64,000 nt of DNA from Bolinopsis microptera (Eukaryota; Ctenophora; Tentaculata; Lobata; Bolinopsidae), in NCBI RefSeq assembly GCF_026151205.1, contig NC_087082.1, positions 20,670,494 to 20,734,493 of the forward strand, given 5' to 3'. The notes under the pieces were generated by a model. That model was given only the letters and a program-made list of their open reading frames with translations, did no database searches and was not told the DNA's origin. Shown piece after piece: positions 22,847 through 36,400 of this stretch (positions are counted from its first letter, which is position 1; each line of letters opens with the position of its first letter). The translations under genes and the position numbers were made by a program.

Positions 22847-25123
22847 CCCATCGCACTACAAGAAAAATATGCGCAAAGATGGTAATTAGGAATTGGATTG
22901 TACGGCCTTATGAAAATAAAAATAAAAATATGTTATAAAAATATGTTATAAAAAATGTTGGACGGATGATATTCATTTAATTTTTTAAAATAGCGCGCTG
23001 TATTTTTTGTTTTTCAAGGTAAAGTGCCGCAAAATAGCGCGTACCGGTTCCTTAAAAATGGATTTATTAACAAAAACAACAATGTTTACTTTGGAATGTT
23101 TGTGGTACTTTTTAAAGGCTAACTTTAGCATCGGCATATAAAGCAATAAAGGCCTCCTATCCAAAATCAGCGGCTTGGCCTCTTATCCAAAACTATACAG
23201 GCTCTATTTCATAAAGTGCTGCTTTTTACCCTAAGGCTAGAACGACAATCCGATTTGCCCGGTGTCACTAGATGTACAGCTGACCTCATCCATTGTAAAC
23301 GAAAAGTTATCGATTACGCCAATTTCTGAAGGATTTAATGAGAAATGGTTGCAAAATTTTCAAATGTTTAGAGGTAAAAATATGTCCAATCTTAACAGTG
23401 AAAACGTGTAATAATAAAGCAAAAAGTTGATAAAAACGAATTAAAAACTCACTCAGAAAGGTAATTTCATGTTTGTCGGGTAACCTCCCCCCAGTCTGAA
23501 GAAGTGATGTCCAATTGACCAGCAGAAGAGCTTGCTGAATCCAGTTAAACAATTCCTAACAGACGGTCACATTTTCTCTTCCCTGGTTTGTTTATTCACA
23601 ACTGTTGCTATCTAGAAGACCTTCCTTTATCATTTATTATTTTTCTTCCTTCAATCAGCTTTTGATACAGATTTGCTCTTTCATACTCCCAAACATGTTT
23701 TCTGAAAACGATCATGAAACATTAGCATGAACTGATAGTTAAAAGAGAAAATTAAGATAGCCCTAACGGATTTTGCAGCACAAAGATTCCTTTCCGCCCG
23801 TACTTAGTCGAAAAATAAATAAACACGAGTATGTTATACGTAATGTACTACACAAAATTTCTTTCTAACGCCCTTATATTACTTACTGATCCCAGCTGTA
23901 TCAGTACGTCACCAAACACCACTGACGTCACCACACACAACGAAACGTCACCACAACACCACGTGACCGTCACCACAAACACCCACGTGACGTCACAACA
24001 CCACGTGAACGTCACAACACCAAGGATCCAGTAACAGACAAAACACTGCCGGTTTTGATATACATTGTGTCCCTCTCTTACTAACTCTAAACTAATTTAC
24101 AGCCATGCCATACCAACCAATTTAATTAGGATGGACAGTGCAGTTGCAGTGGAATTAACGCCGATCGTGACTTTATAGTAATACCGTCCACGTCCCGACT
24201 CCAATAATCTATCCAGCCCTAGCCAAAACTCTCACACACAGTTCGTGTTTAACCACCAGATCCTCCTTATCAGAATATTACAATTCTGTATCCCCGTCTT
24301 AATCACCCAGTGTTAAATCCACTTGATCCTGTCGATTTGCGTAAGAGTTACCAAAGATTACTATGGCATTTCCTCATCAAACATTACAGGAGTCGAACTT
24401 GATAACAATAGCTCGATATGAATCTTTGTGCTGTTACTAGTATCTTCTTTTCCATGGTAAATCTACTGTGATTATGTCAACCACTAACCACAGCACTGTC
24501 TGTTCTCAAGTGCAGTAAGACTCCCCCGGATTAACAGGGCCGATACGGTTGCCATCTTTTTAGCGACAGGAACTCCACATATCTGTTATTTTTTAGTTAT
24601 ATTGAATGACTGAATTAAAAAAGTAATAATATATTCATCATAAAATTGTTTTTTAACAAATTTTCAACAAAATTTATATATTCCAAATTTTATCCTGAAT
24701 AACAAAGTATAAACCTGATTTCCGCTGTGCAATTTAGCCACACACTATCATTTGTATCACAGCTGTCGGCGTGAAATCCTTGGCATCACATTTCAAATTC
24801 CACTACACGCGTCGGCTTCCTTCGTGCCAGAACTACACCGCGCGGAAAGACGCGCGCGCGCGTCTATGACGGTTTCAGTGTAAAGTCGGTTTTAAAGTAA
24901 TGCATATGTATGTACTACGGCTTAACATGTTGGATTGTTTCGATTACCTGGGGGCCCCAGCACTCCGGATTTTTTGTACATAAACAACCAACTATGGCGA
25001 ATGGCAGACTGAGCGCCGCCCAGTATCGTTTTGAGAGTTTTACGATGTCGATAGAATTAGAAACTAACTGAAGAATTCAATTGGCTCCAACATCGAAACA
25101 ATAATACAACTATGACATATAAG
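22847..25123. other. non-coding interval with E-box/CRE minisatellite
   Basis: No gene could be supported. A possible minus-strand exon lies at about 23452-23555 (acceptor ctgttag, open about 35 residues, donor GTGAGT), but it has no recognisable content. 23909-24015 is a minisatellite of CACGTGAC and TGACGTCA words. Repeat C lies at 24946-25025. Confidence 0.4.
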
Positions 25124-25614
25124 GGGGGATGACACGTCTCCAATCTCTCCCGCACCTTATCTTTTCGAAAAAGACAAAGACATTGGAGACACAGCTTTTG
25201 GAGACATTGGGGACATTGGAGGCACATCTTTTGGAGACATTAGGGACATAAAATGGATATTAGGGGCATTGGAGACATTGGAGACACAGCTTTTGGAGAG
25301 ATTGGGAACATTGGGAACATAAAATGGATAGTAGGGGCACTGGGGATATTTTGAAGTTTGTGTCTCCAGTAATCAACGTATCCCTAGTTCAGTGCCCCTA
25401 CTATCCATTTTATGTCCCCAATGTCTCCAAAAGCTGTGTCTCCAATGTCTCCAATGCCCCTAATATCCATTTTATGTCCCCAATATCTCCAAAAGCTGTG
25501 TCCCCAATGTCTCCAAAAGCTGTGTCTCCAATGTCTCCAGGACACGTCTCCGCACCCTATCTTTTCAAAAAAGACAAGAGACATTGGAGACATTGGAGAC
25601 GTGTCATGCCCCCC
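25124..25614. mobile_element. poly-G/C-capped MITE (GGAGACATT words), 491 bp
   Basis: The left end GGGGGATGACACGTCTCC is matched by GGAGACGTGTCATGCCCCCC at the right. The whole element is built from GGAGACATTGG-type words in opposite orientations, giving a long hairpin. The target TATAAG occurs at 25118-25123 and 25615-25620. It lies just beyond the stop codon of the giant Ig gene, probably in or next to its 3' UTR. Confidence 0.85.
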
Positions 25615-25674
25615 TATAAGCGATGATTTGAACCTTGCAATCCCAGTTTATGTTTCAAATTTAAGAGTCTATGC

Positions 25675-26232
25675 TCAATTAGGGTAAATTTGTTCAATGA
25701 CTCTTAGACAAGGACTAAGATCAATCTTAGTGTGATATGAGCCAGTAGATGTGTTGCAGATCACTTCCTTCGCGTTTTCATCCATGAAGACAAGGTCGTC
25801 GTTGATACACGTGACAACATATTTGTAGTCGTCGGATTCAGCAATTTCAACCTGAAAATGACATCGTTGACTCACTGAGTGTGGATAGAAAATGGACTAA
25901 TCAATTCGGGAAGAAGAACATATTTATATTCAAATTTTAAACTACCTAATAATTAACGGGTGATACTCGTAAAATATCTGTTCGACGAGTCCAACTCGGC
26001 GCGCGTCCTGCTAGGTTGTAAACCTACAATCTAATAATACATCTGTATAAAACTGACCTTTTTCAAAAGTGTATTTGGGGGCGTACGAGGTGGTTTACAG
26101 CGTAGTTTGATCCTTAGGTTCGTCTCGTCAGTACTGAATTCGAATCCAGTCTCCAACTTGATCCTGATAGTTATATGATATATTATGGGCCGTTGAATTT
26201 GAATACATTTGTAATTGTATAATACTAATTAA

Positions 26233-26272
<40 letters not shown>

Positions 26273-27011
26273 CACCCTGATTTTTTTGTGAAACTTTGTT
26301 TCGAGATAGCAGTTGACCAACAAACTATGACCAGTGACCGAATTTTTGAGGGGCATTTTTTATATTTTAGAATTTGGCCGCCAAATTGTTTTAAAGGCCT
26401 AACTCAAAATTTCAATACAAAACTTAAGGTCGAAATGCGATTCTACATTGACTCTGAAAATTTCATGTAAAAATATTGAAACCCTATTGAGTTCTATTGT
26501 TTTGAGTGAAATCAGTTTCGCAAATATCGCGAACTGAGATATGGGCAATTTTGTTCATTTTTTGCGATTATTTGAATACAGAATCCACAGTTAGGTAGAT
26601 ACTGAGCAGATAATCACAGAGAATGTGTAGTATAGGATTACCTTCCATATAAAGTTGGTTTCATTCAAAAATATTGATATTTGACCAATTTATGGGCCAA
26701 AATCTATTAAATTTGGTGCGTATGCCCAAATACGGTCATATGGTTTTTGGCTCATAACTCAGTCATTTTTTGTCCAATGCTTGATGAAACTTCATTACGA
26801 GTTCAGGGCCACTAGCACAAGTGAGACCCTAAAATCTGGTGGTTTTGGGCATGTTCAGGGTATTTTGCTAAATGGGCCTAATTTGGAGCAAAAATGGCGT
26901 GGCTGCCCCTCGGGCACCGTTCGGCGTTGGGCTCCGAACCCCCTCAAAATTCGGTCCCTGGTCCTAGCTCCTGGTCAACCTATCTCGAAACCAACTTTCA
27001 CAAAAAAACTG

Positions 27012-27043
<32 letters not shown>

Positions 27044-30000
27044 ACCCCCCCCCTTAATGTATCCACTACTACTAGCCAACAACAGACGACGTTAATTTGG
27101 ACCATGCCTGGAACTGGAAGTGGAAGTTGAATAAATTCAGAAAGTTGCTTTACGGCAAAAGAATCATGATCAAATGTATAATCGAGATTTAATGTACAAT
27201 ACGCCGTTGAATGGATCATTCAAGGAATTTATAAGCTAGCACAGTTCGAATGACTTAAACCTGAAACTGTAAAGACCACCGTCACAAAAGTAAACGTCCT
27301 CTAAACGATGTGAGATTGTGTAGGGACCTGATACTGCAGAGAAGTCTGGAAGGGATACTGGAATATCCTTGTTCCCTTCTGAGAAAGATATTATTATAGT
27401 CTAGTTACAAATACAAAACACAACCTGTATTTTGTTTTTTTAATCTGTACAAGAACCGGCTGTCTCTAAATTTGTTTTAAATGTGTTATTTTACCTGTAC
27501 TATATTATCAATTTATTTAGTGTTGCCGCCAGCCGCAGCTATACTATATACTACTAGGCCTTCTGACTTCTGTTAATATTTTGGTAGAAGTTCAAACAGT
27601 GAACCACACAAATTAAAATAAATAAAAAAATGTCAATGAAAGTGAATTGTAACTGAAAAAGAACAACAAAGTACAAACCTTTATAGTGAAGGAATACACT
27701 CAATGGCTTTATGTCTCCAAGGACTGACATTGTAAAGAATGCAGTCGACTTTTCAAAAACGGCCTTTACTTTTGAAATTGTTGCTTGAGCTGACTTGACG
27801 CATATCATGTCACATGTTTGCTGTTGACCCGAAAGGAAAATTACTGCTCTGTAGTCTGAAAAATAAAATAAAAACAGACAACTTCAGATATAAAAATGGA
27901 TTTTTTAATTTAATTTTGCATTCTGGGTTAAAACTTTATTAACTTCTAAAGATAGTTTATTCAAAGATCGATGTAATAATATAGGTTACTAGTGCCTGTG
28001 TAGATACAAGTTACAACGAACATAGTAAACAATAAAATGATAACTATAAGTATAACATCCTAAGATTAAATTATTGAAGAAACCTATCGCATTTCTATAC
28101 CTGCAACATCGCTAGAAGTCAATCTCTGAATGAAGAGTTTGGTAGACATCACACCTTTATCATCGATTGGAGAGATAAGTGTACGGTACTGCCACTGGTG
28201 ATCCGATGGAAGACTTTCCCAATTTATTGACCCTCCATCTAGTAGTAATTATTAAAGTTTTTCAGTTTTGATCATTCAAAAAGTATTATAATTCAAAAAT
28301 TACTAACATATAACTACGAACATAATTACTAAAGTAAAATTAGATAAAGCTTACTTACTTCTTTTCTGCCATGTGATCCTGACGACGGATAAGTCTCTGG
28401 CAGTGAAATAAGTTGTCAAAATAGCTGGTCGTCCCACTGTTGCCAAAACTGGTGTTATGACAACTGCTTCACCTAAACGACGAGAAAGTTTACAAATGAT
28501 ATCCCAGAAAAAAGACATCTATAAATATCAGTATTACTCGAATTCCTCTATATTGTATCAATTATGATAGTATTCATAATATTATTAATCATGCAAATCA
28601 ATATATTATTTATTTCGTTATTCGAATCTTTCTTTGATTATGGAAAACAATATTGCAGGGAAATAATCGGAGACCGATCGTGAAAGTGTAGAAAATTAAA
28701 TTATTGATGGAAATATCGAGTGGGAATCATTTTGAGGGCGTTGTGTCATTTTCCAAAGCATTAGGTAGAAAAGTTCAAAATAGTGTAGTGCTGTAGGAAC
28801 ACAGAAATACTTGCCGAGCAACGAGAATTTCACTGTAACTGTAAGAGATTCTTGGACTGAATTCTGAATCCGGACGGAGTAGTCACAAGTACCATGTTGT
28901 GAAACTAAATCATCTTTTGAGCCTGCTTCTATCATAGAATCAGAACTGAAAATAATTGAATCAATGATTTAATCACCCCTCCTACCCTCCTCCCCCTTTC
29001 CTATGAGATAATTAGGGAGGAATAATGCATCACAACCCCTATTTCATCAGCCTTAAATCAACTTACGTTAATTGTGTCCGTAAAAACGAAAGTAGGATGG
29101 AAGCTATTTTTTTGATTGATAAATAATTTTAATCTTAACTTGTACTTTCTAAAGATGTTCTCACCTGCGAATGTGATAAACTTCGGTGAAGATTAACCCA
29201 TCGGTTGAGATTTTTGAATCTGTCGATTTACTAATAGGGTTGACCTGAGATATCGATAGTTAGAATTCAGTGTTATGTCTAGAACCTACGATCTTCACGA
29301 ATGGTAGAACAAATGAAGCATGCCAGAAAATTTGTTTGAAATAATTAATTCTCACTCACAAGATCAAGAGAGCAATCCAAATTCCTTGACAGCGGTGCTG
29401 AAGGTGCATGAGTTATAAAAGTCACCACAGCTCCTGTATCTGGAGTCAGGACTATTAAATCGAGGTCGCTGTCTATCCTTATTTCGTTCAGATGACTCAT
29501 TGGTGTATCAACGATTTGTCCTGGGTTCGAGAGTTTTTTATTCAACAAAACTTTGAGGTTCTGCGTAAAGGTCATAAACCTTTAACTGGCATGTTTCCAC
29601 TTGAAAATTCTTTTATATTTAATGAACTAAATTTAAGGGAAGCCTGATTGAGAATTTCTTTCTTTACCTGTGCTGTACTGGGCCCGGCAATAAAGATTTC
29701 CAACAGCTGCTGTGGAGTGAGCAACTATGATTTTCCACTGGACCGTTGTAGTGCCATAAACTTTCTCCATCATTTTGAAGATGATAACATCATGGTGCTT
29801 ATTATAGGTAAAACCTTTATTGTTTACAAACTTGCCATCCAACTTCCACCTTCGTGTTTTGACATTTTTAGTAAACATCGTATTATGATTTACCAAGACA
29901 TTTAATTTGGATAGAAGTGAAATATATAGATATATCATGAAATTCTGGTTACTAGCATGAAAACTGGCCACAATTTTTGGTCCATAATTTGTAAATGAGA

Positions 30001-30459
30001 TTATTGTGACTCACAAAATATTTTCCAATCAACTCTTTAGTCTTTAGGCTGTCTAAGCTCGTAGCATAAACTTACCGCAAATTATTCAAAATAGAATCAG
30101 TCATGTTAAATGGTACGGAACAGGTGACTTCTGATTCAGTCCCTGTAATGCCCCACACAGAATTGGGATATTGAGTCCCACTGACATTCACTCCAATCAA
30201 AATCACTTGGTTGCTCTGTAGAAATCGCTCTGCGATATGTGAGTGATATTCACGGATATATAATCGAATGAAAATCTTTATTTTCAGTGAGATTATGTTT
30301 ATACCATATTGCTGCACTCTGCAAAAACAGAATAGTATATAATTGACAAAATTAAGCTTACTGCTCGTTGTTTCTGTGTAAAAGGATCTCCAGGCCCCAA
30401 CTGTAGAGTTGCTTACAATGATGCTGATTACGGAGGTCTTTGGAGAGTTGATAATATCC
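25675..30459 (-). CDS. C-terminal exons of the giant Ig gene
   Basis: Inferred exons (minus): 30362-30459, 30076-30215, about 29668-29870 (acceptor unclear), 29360-29560, 29165-29244, 28811-28945, 28369-28472, 28101-28238, 27679-27855, 27261-27378, 26058-26163, 25675-25851. All have plausible AG acceptors and GT donors except where noted. The phase from 30362 to 30215 does not fit the simplest junction, so one border there is probably different. Weak Ig-like halves are visible: VGRPAILTTYFTAR with VRITWQK (28369-28472), followed by SSDVA|DYRAVI across the next junction, and GNLYCRAQYS in the exon ending at 29668. The last exons are Cys-containing without Ig hallmarks. The function of this tail is unknown. 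Confidence 0.6.
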
Positions 30460-33400
30460 CTATGAGGAAAACATTTGAACAATGTTTGTAGTTAAATTCA
30501 AATCGGTTTATTTGTTATTTGATAGATATGAGTTAACAACTACTTCAGTACAGCAAAACCCGCGGTAAAATAAAAATACCAGTAGTATGTCAGGGACTTT
30601 TCAATAGCCATTTTGGGAAAAAGTGGTGTACAGGTGCTTGGAGTAAGCATATTACGTAATGTTACCGGCGGCGACCTTGTAATTAGTGTGATATCATGTT
30701 CCATGTGGAAACTATATTGGATGTAACTTGATTATTACGTCATGTTTATTGCTCGCGGTACTTTTGTGATCTTATCGTGTAACGATCTTACCAGATTAGA
30801 GTGGGTCAAAGTGAAGTTATAATGTGCCACGAGCACGCTATCCTTATCACGCTATACTTATCCTATAGATCACTTGAGTGACTCATTTAATATTTTAACC
30901 CTTATAATTAGTGTAATATTACGTTCCATGTGGAAGCTGTATTGGATGTAACATTGGATCAATGTGACTAAAAAATTTGTTAGCATCACACTTTTGTATA
31001 GATCACCCCGGTGTTATTAGATCATAATGTTTTGAAGTGATCACCTGAACAATTATCGTACCCCACATGATCAGGGTACCTCTAAAATATCAAGGGTTAT
31101 ATGTTGCTACGTAGTCCCACGTGAAAATGCTGCCCCTCATTCCACTGGTCCCACCCACATCAATTAGAGCAGCCAGGTGTTAGATCATACTGTTTCTAAG
31201 AAACTCGACAGCATTTCTGCCAGCCAACCGAGGTTATATACTAGTTACCGCTACAGCCGCTTTCATTTCTCATTTGTTCGTTTATAATTTGTTGACTAGT
31301 GATACAGACTTAAGTTTAGTCCTCCGTTCCTTTGCTTCTATTCTGAATAGAGATGTGGAAAAAACTTATTTGCTGGTTATTCGGCAAATGGCTAATAATT
31401 TTTATGCTTTCTGTTCTTGTGTATCCTGAAGCTCTTGATGAAGTGCCTGGGCCTTCTAATATTGACTCAACTGTACCGAGAAAAAGGAGGAGATTGGTGG
31501 CATCTTGTAGGAACTGCGGATTTCGGGCCGACCACAAGGTACATTTTTAGATTTTTGAACGAGTATAAGCACGACTCTTACAATAATAAAGAAAACTAAA
31601 TTTTATTAATCTAGGCACCATACTTTAATAGATACAATCACATTCAAATACATCTGATTACGTTTTAAAATATTATCAACTTATAAAACTCATAGTTAAA
31701 TACTGACAAAATATCAGGATGAACTTGAAAATCACCAGTGCACTGAAGAATTGAGAGAATCTCAAGAACCCTCCTCTGAAGGAGATCAACAGAACGCTGA
31801 GGATAAAACGTTGAAACCTAAGGTATTTTTTAAAAATATTTAAAACGATATTATGATACAACATTTTAAATACTTGTATAATTTGTCTTTGATAAATGAA
31901 ACTTGGTGTTTGTGAAATATCCTGAGTTGTTATGAGATTTGTACTTTACAATACGATTCTTTTTCTTTCAGAACCGACATAAAAAGACCAAATGTAATGA
32001 CTGTGGGTCGGTAATGTGGGCTGATCACTTGAAAAGGCATGCCAGCAAGTGTAAAATTCGGTGTAAAGACTGTGGAAAGCGAGTGCCTCCGGCTGAATTT
32101 AAGGACCATAAAGAGATTCATGAATGGAATCTTAGAAACAGTTTCCCGGAGTCGTCTGCATCTTTATCACAAAATGTGGATGATGAAGATTTAGAACAGG
32201 GTGAATTTAACGACATCTATGAGGAGTACGATCAATACATTAAGACAGCAAGCAAATTTGGTCGAATAATGGATACATTCAATTTCAAAATGGGTCAATT
32301 TTCACCAAATGAACTCATTTATCGATTTAAGTCGATTTTCAAATCACAGAAAAACTCTTTCAAAATCAAAATTTCACTTGGAGCTATCCTCTTTAACAAA
32401 ACCACAGAGGAGTATGCCTTTTACAAAAGCTCTCAAAATAACCAGCTGCTTCTTGATCAACCAGTCCTAATAAGAAATTCCAGTGACAAGGTTAGCTTCA
32501 TTCGGAAATTGGAAAGTTTGGACCTGATTGCAGCGATATCCAGACCCAACAGTCAATGGACCATTGCTAAAGTCACAAACGCTACATTTTTCGTCTACAA
32601 GCTCACAGGAACTCCTATTGGGTCATCAGTTGAACTTCCAGCACATCTTGCCAACAACAAAGGTTTGATAAGTTTAACCAAAAGGAAAGGAAAGGCCTAC
32701 AACGACAAATTGTGTTTCTTTCGAAGTCTTAGTCTTCACATGGGGCTGCCCCTTGATGGACTGGAAGGGAAATTAAAAGAGCTGAAAAACTTGTTTTGTG
32801 AAAAAGCGTCTATTAAGGAGTTTGAAGGTGTCACCTTGGATCAACTAGAGGAGATATCGCGCATCTTCGAAGTTGCAATAAACGTTTATGAACAGGATGA
32901 AGAGAGGAACACTGATTTGATATTTAGAACCATCACGGAGTCTGACAACCCTCTGAATCTTAACCTGTACGGCGAGCACTTTTCTTTTATCAAGAACTTA
33001 GCCATTTACTCTCAGTCATATAGGTGTGCAAAGTGTGATAAGATATGGTCGAGCTCGAACCACTTCCATAGACATGTTCGGAATTGTGAAGCAGGTGTTA
33101 AACATAAATACGGAACCGGTACATTTAACCTCCGACCCACTGTTTTTGAGGCTCTTGAGGAGGAGGGGGTGTTCGTGCCACTTGAACTTCGGCCTTTTCC
33201 ATTCATGGCCACTTATGATATTGAATGTATGTTGAAGAAGGAAGTAGATATCAACGACACAGCTAAAATAAACTATACGTCTAAACATGAGCTTGCGTCT
33301 GTTTCGGTCTGTAGTAATGTACCTGGATTTACCTCTCCGAAGTGTTTCATCTTGCCTTGTGAGGGAGGTCAAAATCAGCTTGTGAAGAAGTTTGTTGATT

Positions 33401-36400
33401 ACCTCATGAACATCAGTGAAACTTCATCTGCAATTCTACGTGAAAGATACTCGAAGTATCTAGATCAGATTAACTCAGAGAGAACACTTCAAAGATTTGA
33501 AGAGCATATTACCCAGTTGCCCGTGCTATCGTTTAATGGTGCCAGTTATGATTTGAGAATTTTAAAAGAGTTTCTTATCCCTGTTATCATTGATCTAGAC
33601 TCGCTTAAGTTTGTCATAAAGAAAAGTACAAGTTACATGGCAATAGTGACTGAAGAGCTGTGTTTTCTTGACGTAATGTATTACATCGCACCTTCGTTTA
33701 ACTATTCTCAGTTCCTTCACGCCTACGGTGCTAACGCTCAAAAGGGTTTCTTTCCATATGATTGGTTCAATGACTTGAAGAAGCTTGAGTCAGATCGCTT
33801 CCCATCTTACCAGGACTTTTACTCTTCACTAAAAGGATCCAACACACTTCAACCCACTGCGACGGAAATTTTGGGTGCAGATGAAGTTAACCTTATAGGA
33901 AGAAAACCGTCGAAAGGTACTCCACTTACATCCGACGAAATGTTCCAAATATCTCAGCTGAGATATGAGACAGTAAGCAACATGTTCTACGAAAACAAAT
34001 GGACTATGAAGGATTATATAATCCATTATAACAATGCAGATGTCAAACCATTTTTAAGTGCCCTAAAAAATATGTCTAAGTACTACATCGACCGAGGTGT
34101 TGACGCTTTCAAAGACGGATTTTCAGGTAACTAATAAAATCAAAAGATAGGTATTTAAACTGTAAAAATAAGTACTGTAAATTATAAAAATTATGAATTG
34201 ATAACATCATATTATAACGACGCGGTGAAGTTCTTGGAGCAAATTATGAATTGAATTATTTTACTGTTGCGAAGGTAAAATACACTTTTTTATAATGTTT
34301 TCGGTTTCAGTTCCTGGAATTGCAGAGAGGCTTGCGTTTAAAACTTTGAAACCTGATGAAAATTTTCTCCTATTCAATAAAAGAAACGCAGATCTGGTAG
34401 AACTTTTCAGAGGAAATAATGTTGGTGGCCCTGCCATCATTTTCGATAGATATCAGGAAGCAGGTGAGCGAAAATAATAATGATAACGTTTTGACATACG
34501 GAAGTAATTTGAATGATACTAAAATTGATAACTTGATCTAGAAATTTTTAACTAATGATATATATTCTTGAACAGGTGTCACAAATATCAGACATAACGA
34601 CGAAGGAAAGCAGTGTAAGAGAATTTTGGGTTATGATGCAAACGCGCTGTATCTCTGTAAGTGAACTAACATTTTTATTTTATTTGTTTAATGTTTTCTT
34701 ACAGATAATAGGGTTGAGTCAAATTTTCTAAGTTTATATTGAACGGAAAAGCTATTATTTACGTGCAATGAAAATTATTAGGGTGTATGCAGCAACAAAT
34801 GCCTTGTGGTATGTTTCTTCGAAGAAAACGGGAGGATCTATTCGAGAAGAAATATCCCAAACCTCATTCTGCTGTGTGTAGTGAATGGATGGGTTATCTT
34901 GAAACAACACGAGGGATTGATATACAACATGCACGCAATGGGACTGAATTTAGAGTAGGGAGCAGAAAAATACCGGTGGATGGTTATTGCAGGTTTTATT
35001 TTATATGATTTACTTTGATTCTTTCATTTCGATACCTAACTTGGCTAATCGTTGTCATTTATAAATTATTCCTCACGTATTTCTTTAAATTTTTTTTTCT
35101 TTTCAGAGAATCAAAGACTGTATTTCAATTCCACGGATGCTTCTTCCATGGATGTCTTTCCTGTTTTACGTCTCCACAACACAACCGTGATGAATCTCGT
35201 AACGGTTGGAGATCCTTTGACGATCGCTATAAGGCCACTGGAGAGGTATCTGACTACATTACTGATGAGGGGTATCGATTAGAGGTGATTTGGGAGTGTG
35301 AATGGAAAGATCTGAAGAAAACTGTCGACTTCAAAAACAAATACTTGTATCCGGGAGAGTCGAATGTTTACATGAGAGAGCCCCAGATACTAGCTATGGT
35401 GATGGACGGCAGCATGTTTGGTGTAGTTGAAGTGGATATTGAGGTTCCGGAAGAATTGAAAGATCATTTCACTGAGATGACACCAATCTTCAAAAACACA
35501 ACTATATCCTTATCAGACATTGGAGTTTACATGACGGATCATTTGGCTAAATCCAAACAGAATTTCCGAGATCGGAGATGTTTAATTGGATCTATGTTTG
35601 GAACCAAAATTCTCTTGATAACTCCACTCCTGATTTGGTATGTAAAGCATGGACTCAAAGTGACGAAGATATACCAGGTCATCCAATTCGATCCAAAGGA
35701 GTGCTTCAAACGATTCGGAGATGAAGTGTCTGACGACCGAAGAGCTGGTGAGTGTAATTACTTAGTATTTAATAAAGTATTTTTATGCTACATCATGCTA
35801 GTGTTAATAATATTTACAAACTTTATAATGAACGTTGTTTCCAGATTGAATTATTTAACTTCTTGAGTACTTTGTTTAAATAAGACAATTCAGGTGACGC
35901 TGACATCAGTAAAAAAATCATTGGTGATACATCAAAGCTTATAGGTTTGAATACCACCTTTTATTTAAACATTTTTTTGGGTGAATTTTAGCAAATAAAT
36001 AGAAAAAAAAATAAATCCGTGACAACTATCCTACCACTTTCGTAGGTAACAGTGTGTATGGACATTCGATCATGGACAAATCGAAGCACACTGCGGTCAA
36101 GTTTTGTGGAATCGAGAAAGCGTCAAAAGTAGTCCATATTAATCTGAATAATAATCCTAACTCGAATTATATTGTAAATGGAGTAGAACTAGAAGTATCT
36201 GCACAGGAAAAAGATTTGGGGGTTATTACCCATAGCTCCTTGCTTTGGAATGAACAGATAAAAGCATGTATTTCTAAAGCAAATCGTATGATCTGCTGGA
36301 TTGTAAGGAACTTAGTTATTAGAGAAAAGGTTGTAATGATAGCTATTTATAAAGCTTTGATAAGACCTCATCTTGAGTATTGTGTCCAATTGTGGAATCC

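Noticed and set aside
23307-23552. Exon-like minus-strand ORF at about 23452-23555
   Set aside because: It has acceptor and donor-like sites but no recognisable domain and no phase match with the orphan exon at 20475; kept only as a remark.
26120-26150. tRNA T-loop-like TTCGAATCC
   Set aside because: No acceptor stem or A-box around it; it is inside a coding exon of the Ig gene.
26781-27219. Proline-rich and glycine-rich ORFs
   Set aside because: They are translations of the poly-C/poly-G cap of a transposable element.
31353-31430. Signal peptide or membrane anchor on the Polinton polymerase
   Set aside because: The hydrophobic stretch lies at the first predicted exon, which may contain an intron or a wrong start; a membrane polymerase is unlikely.
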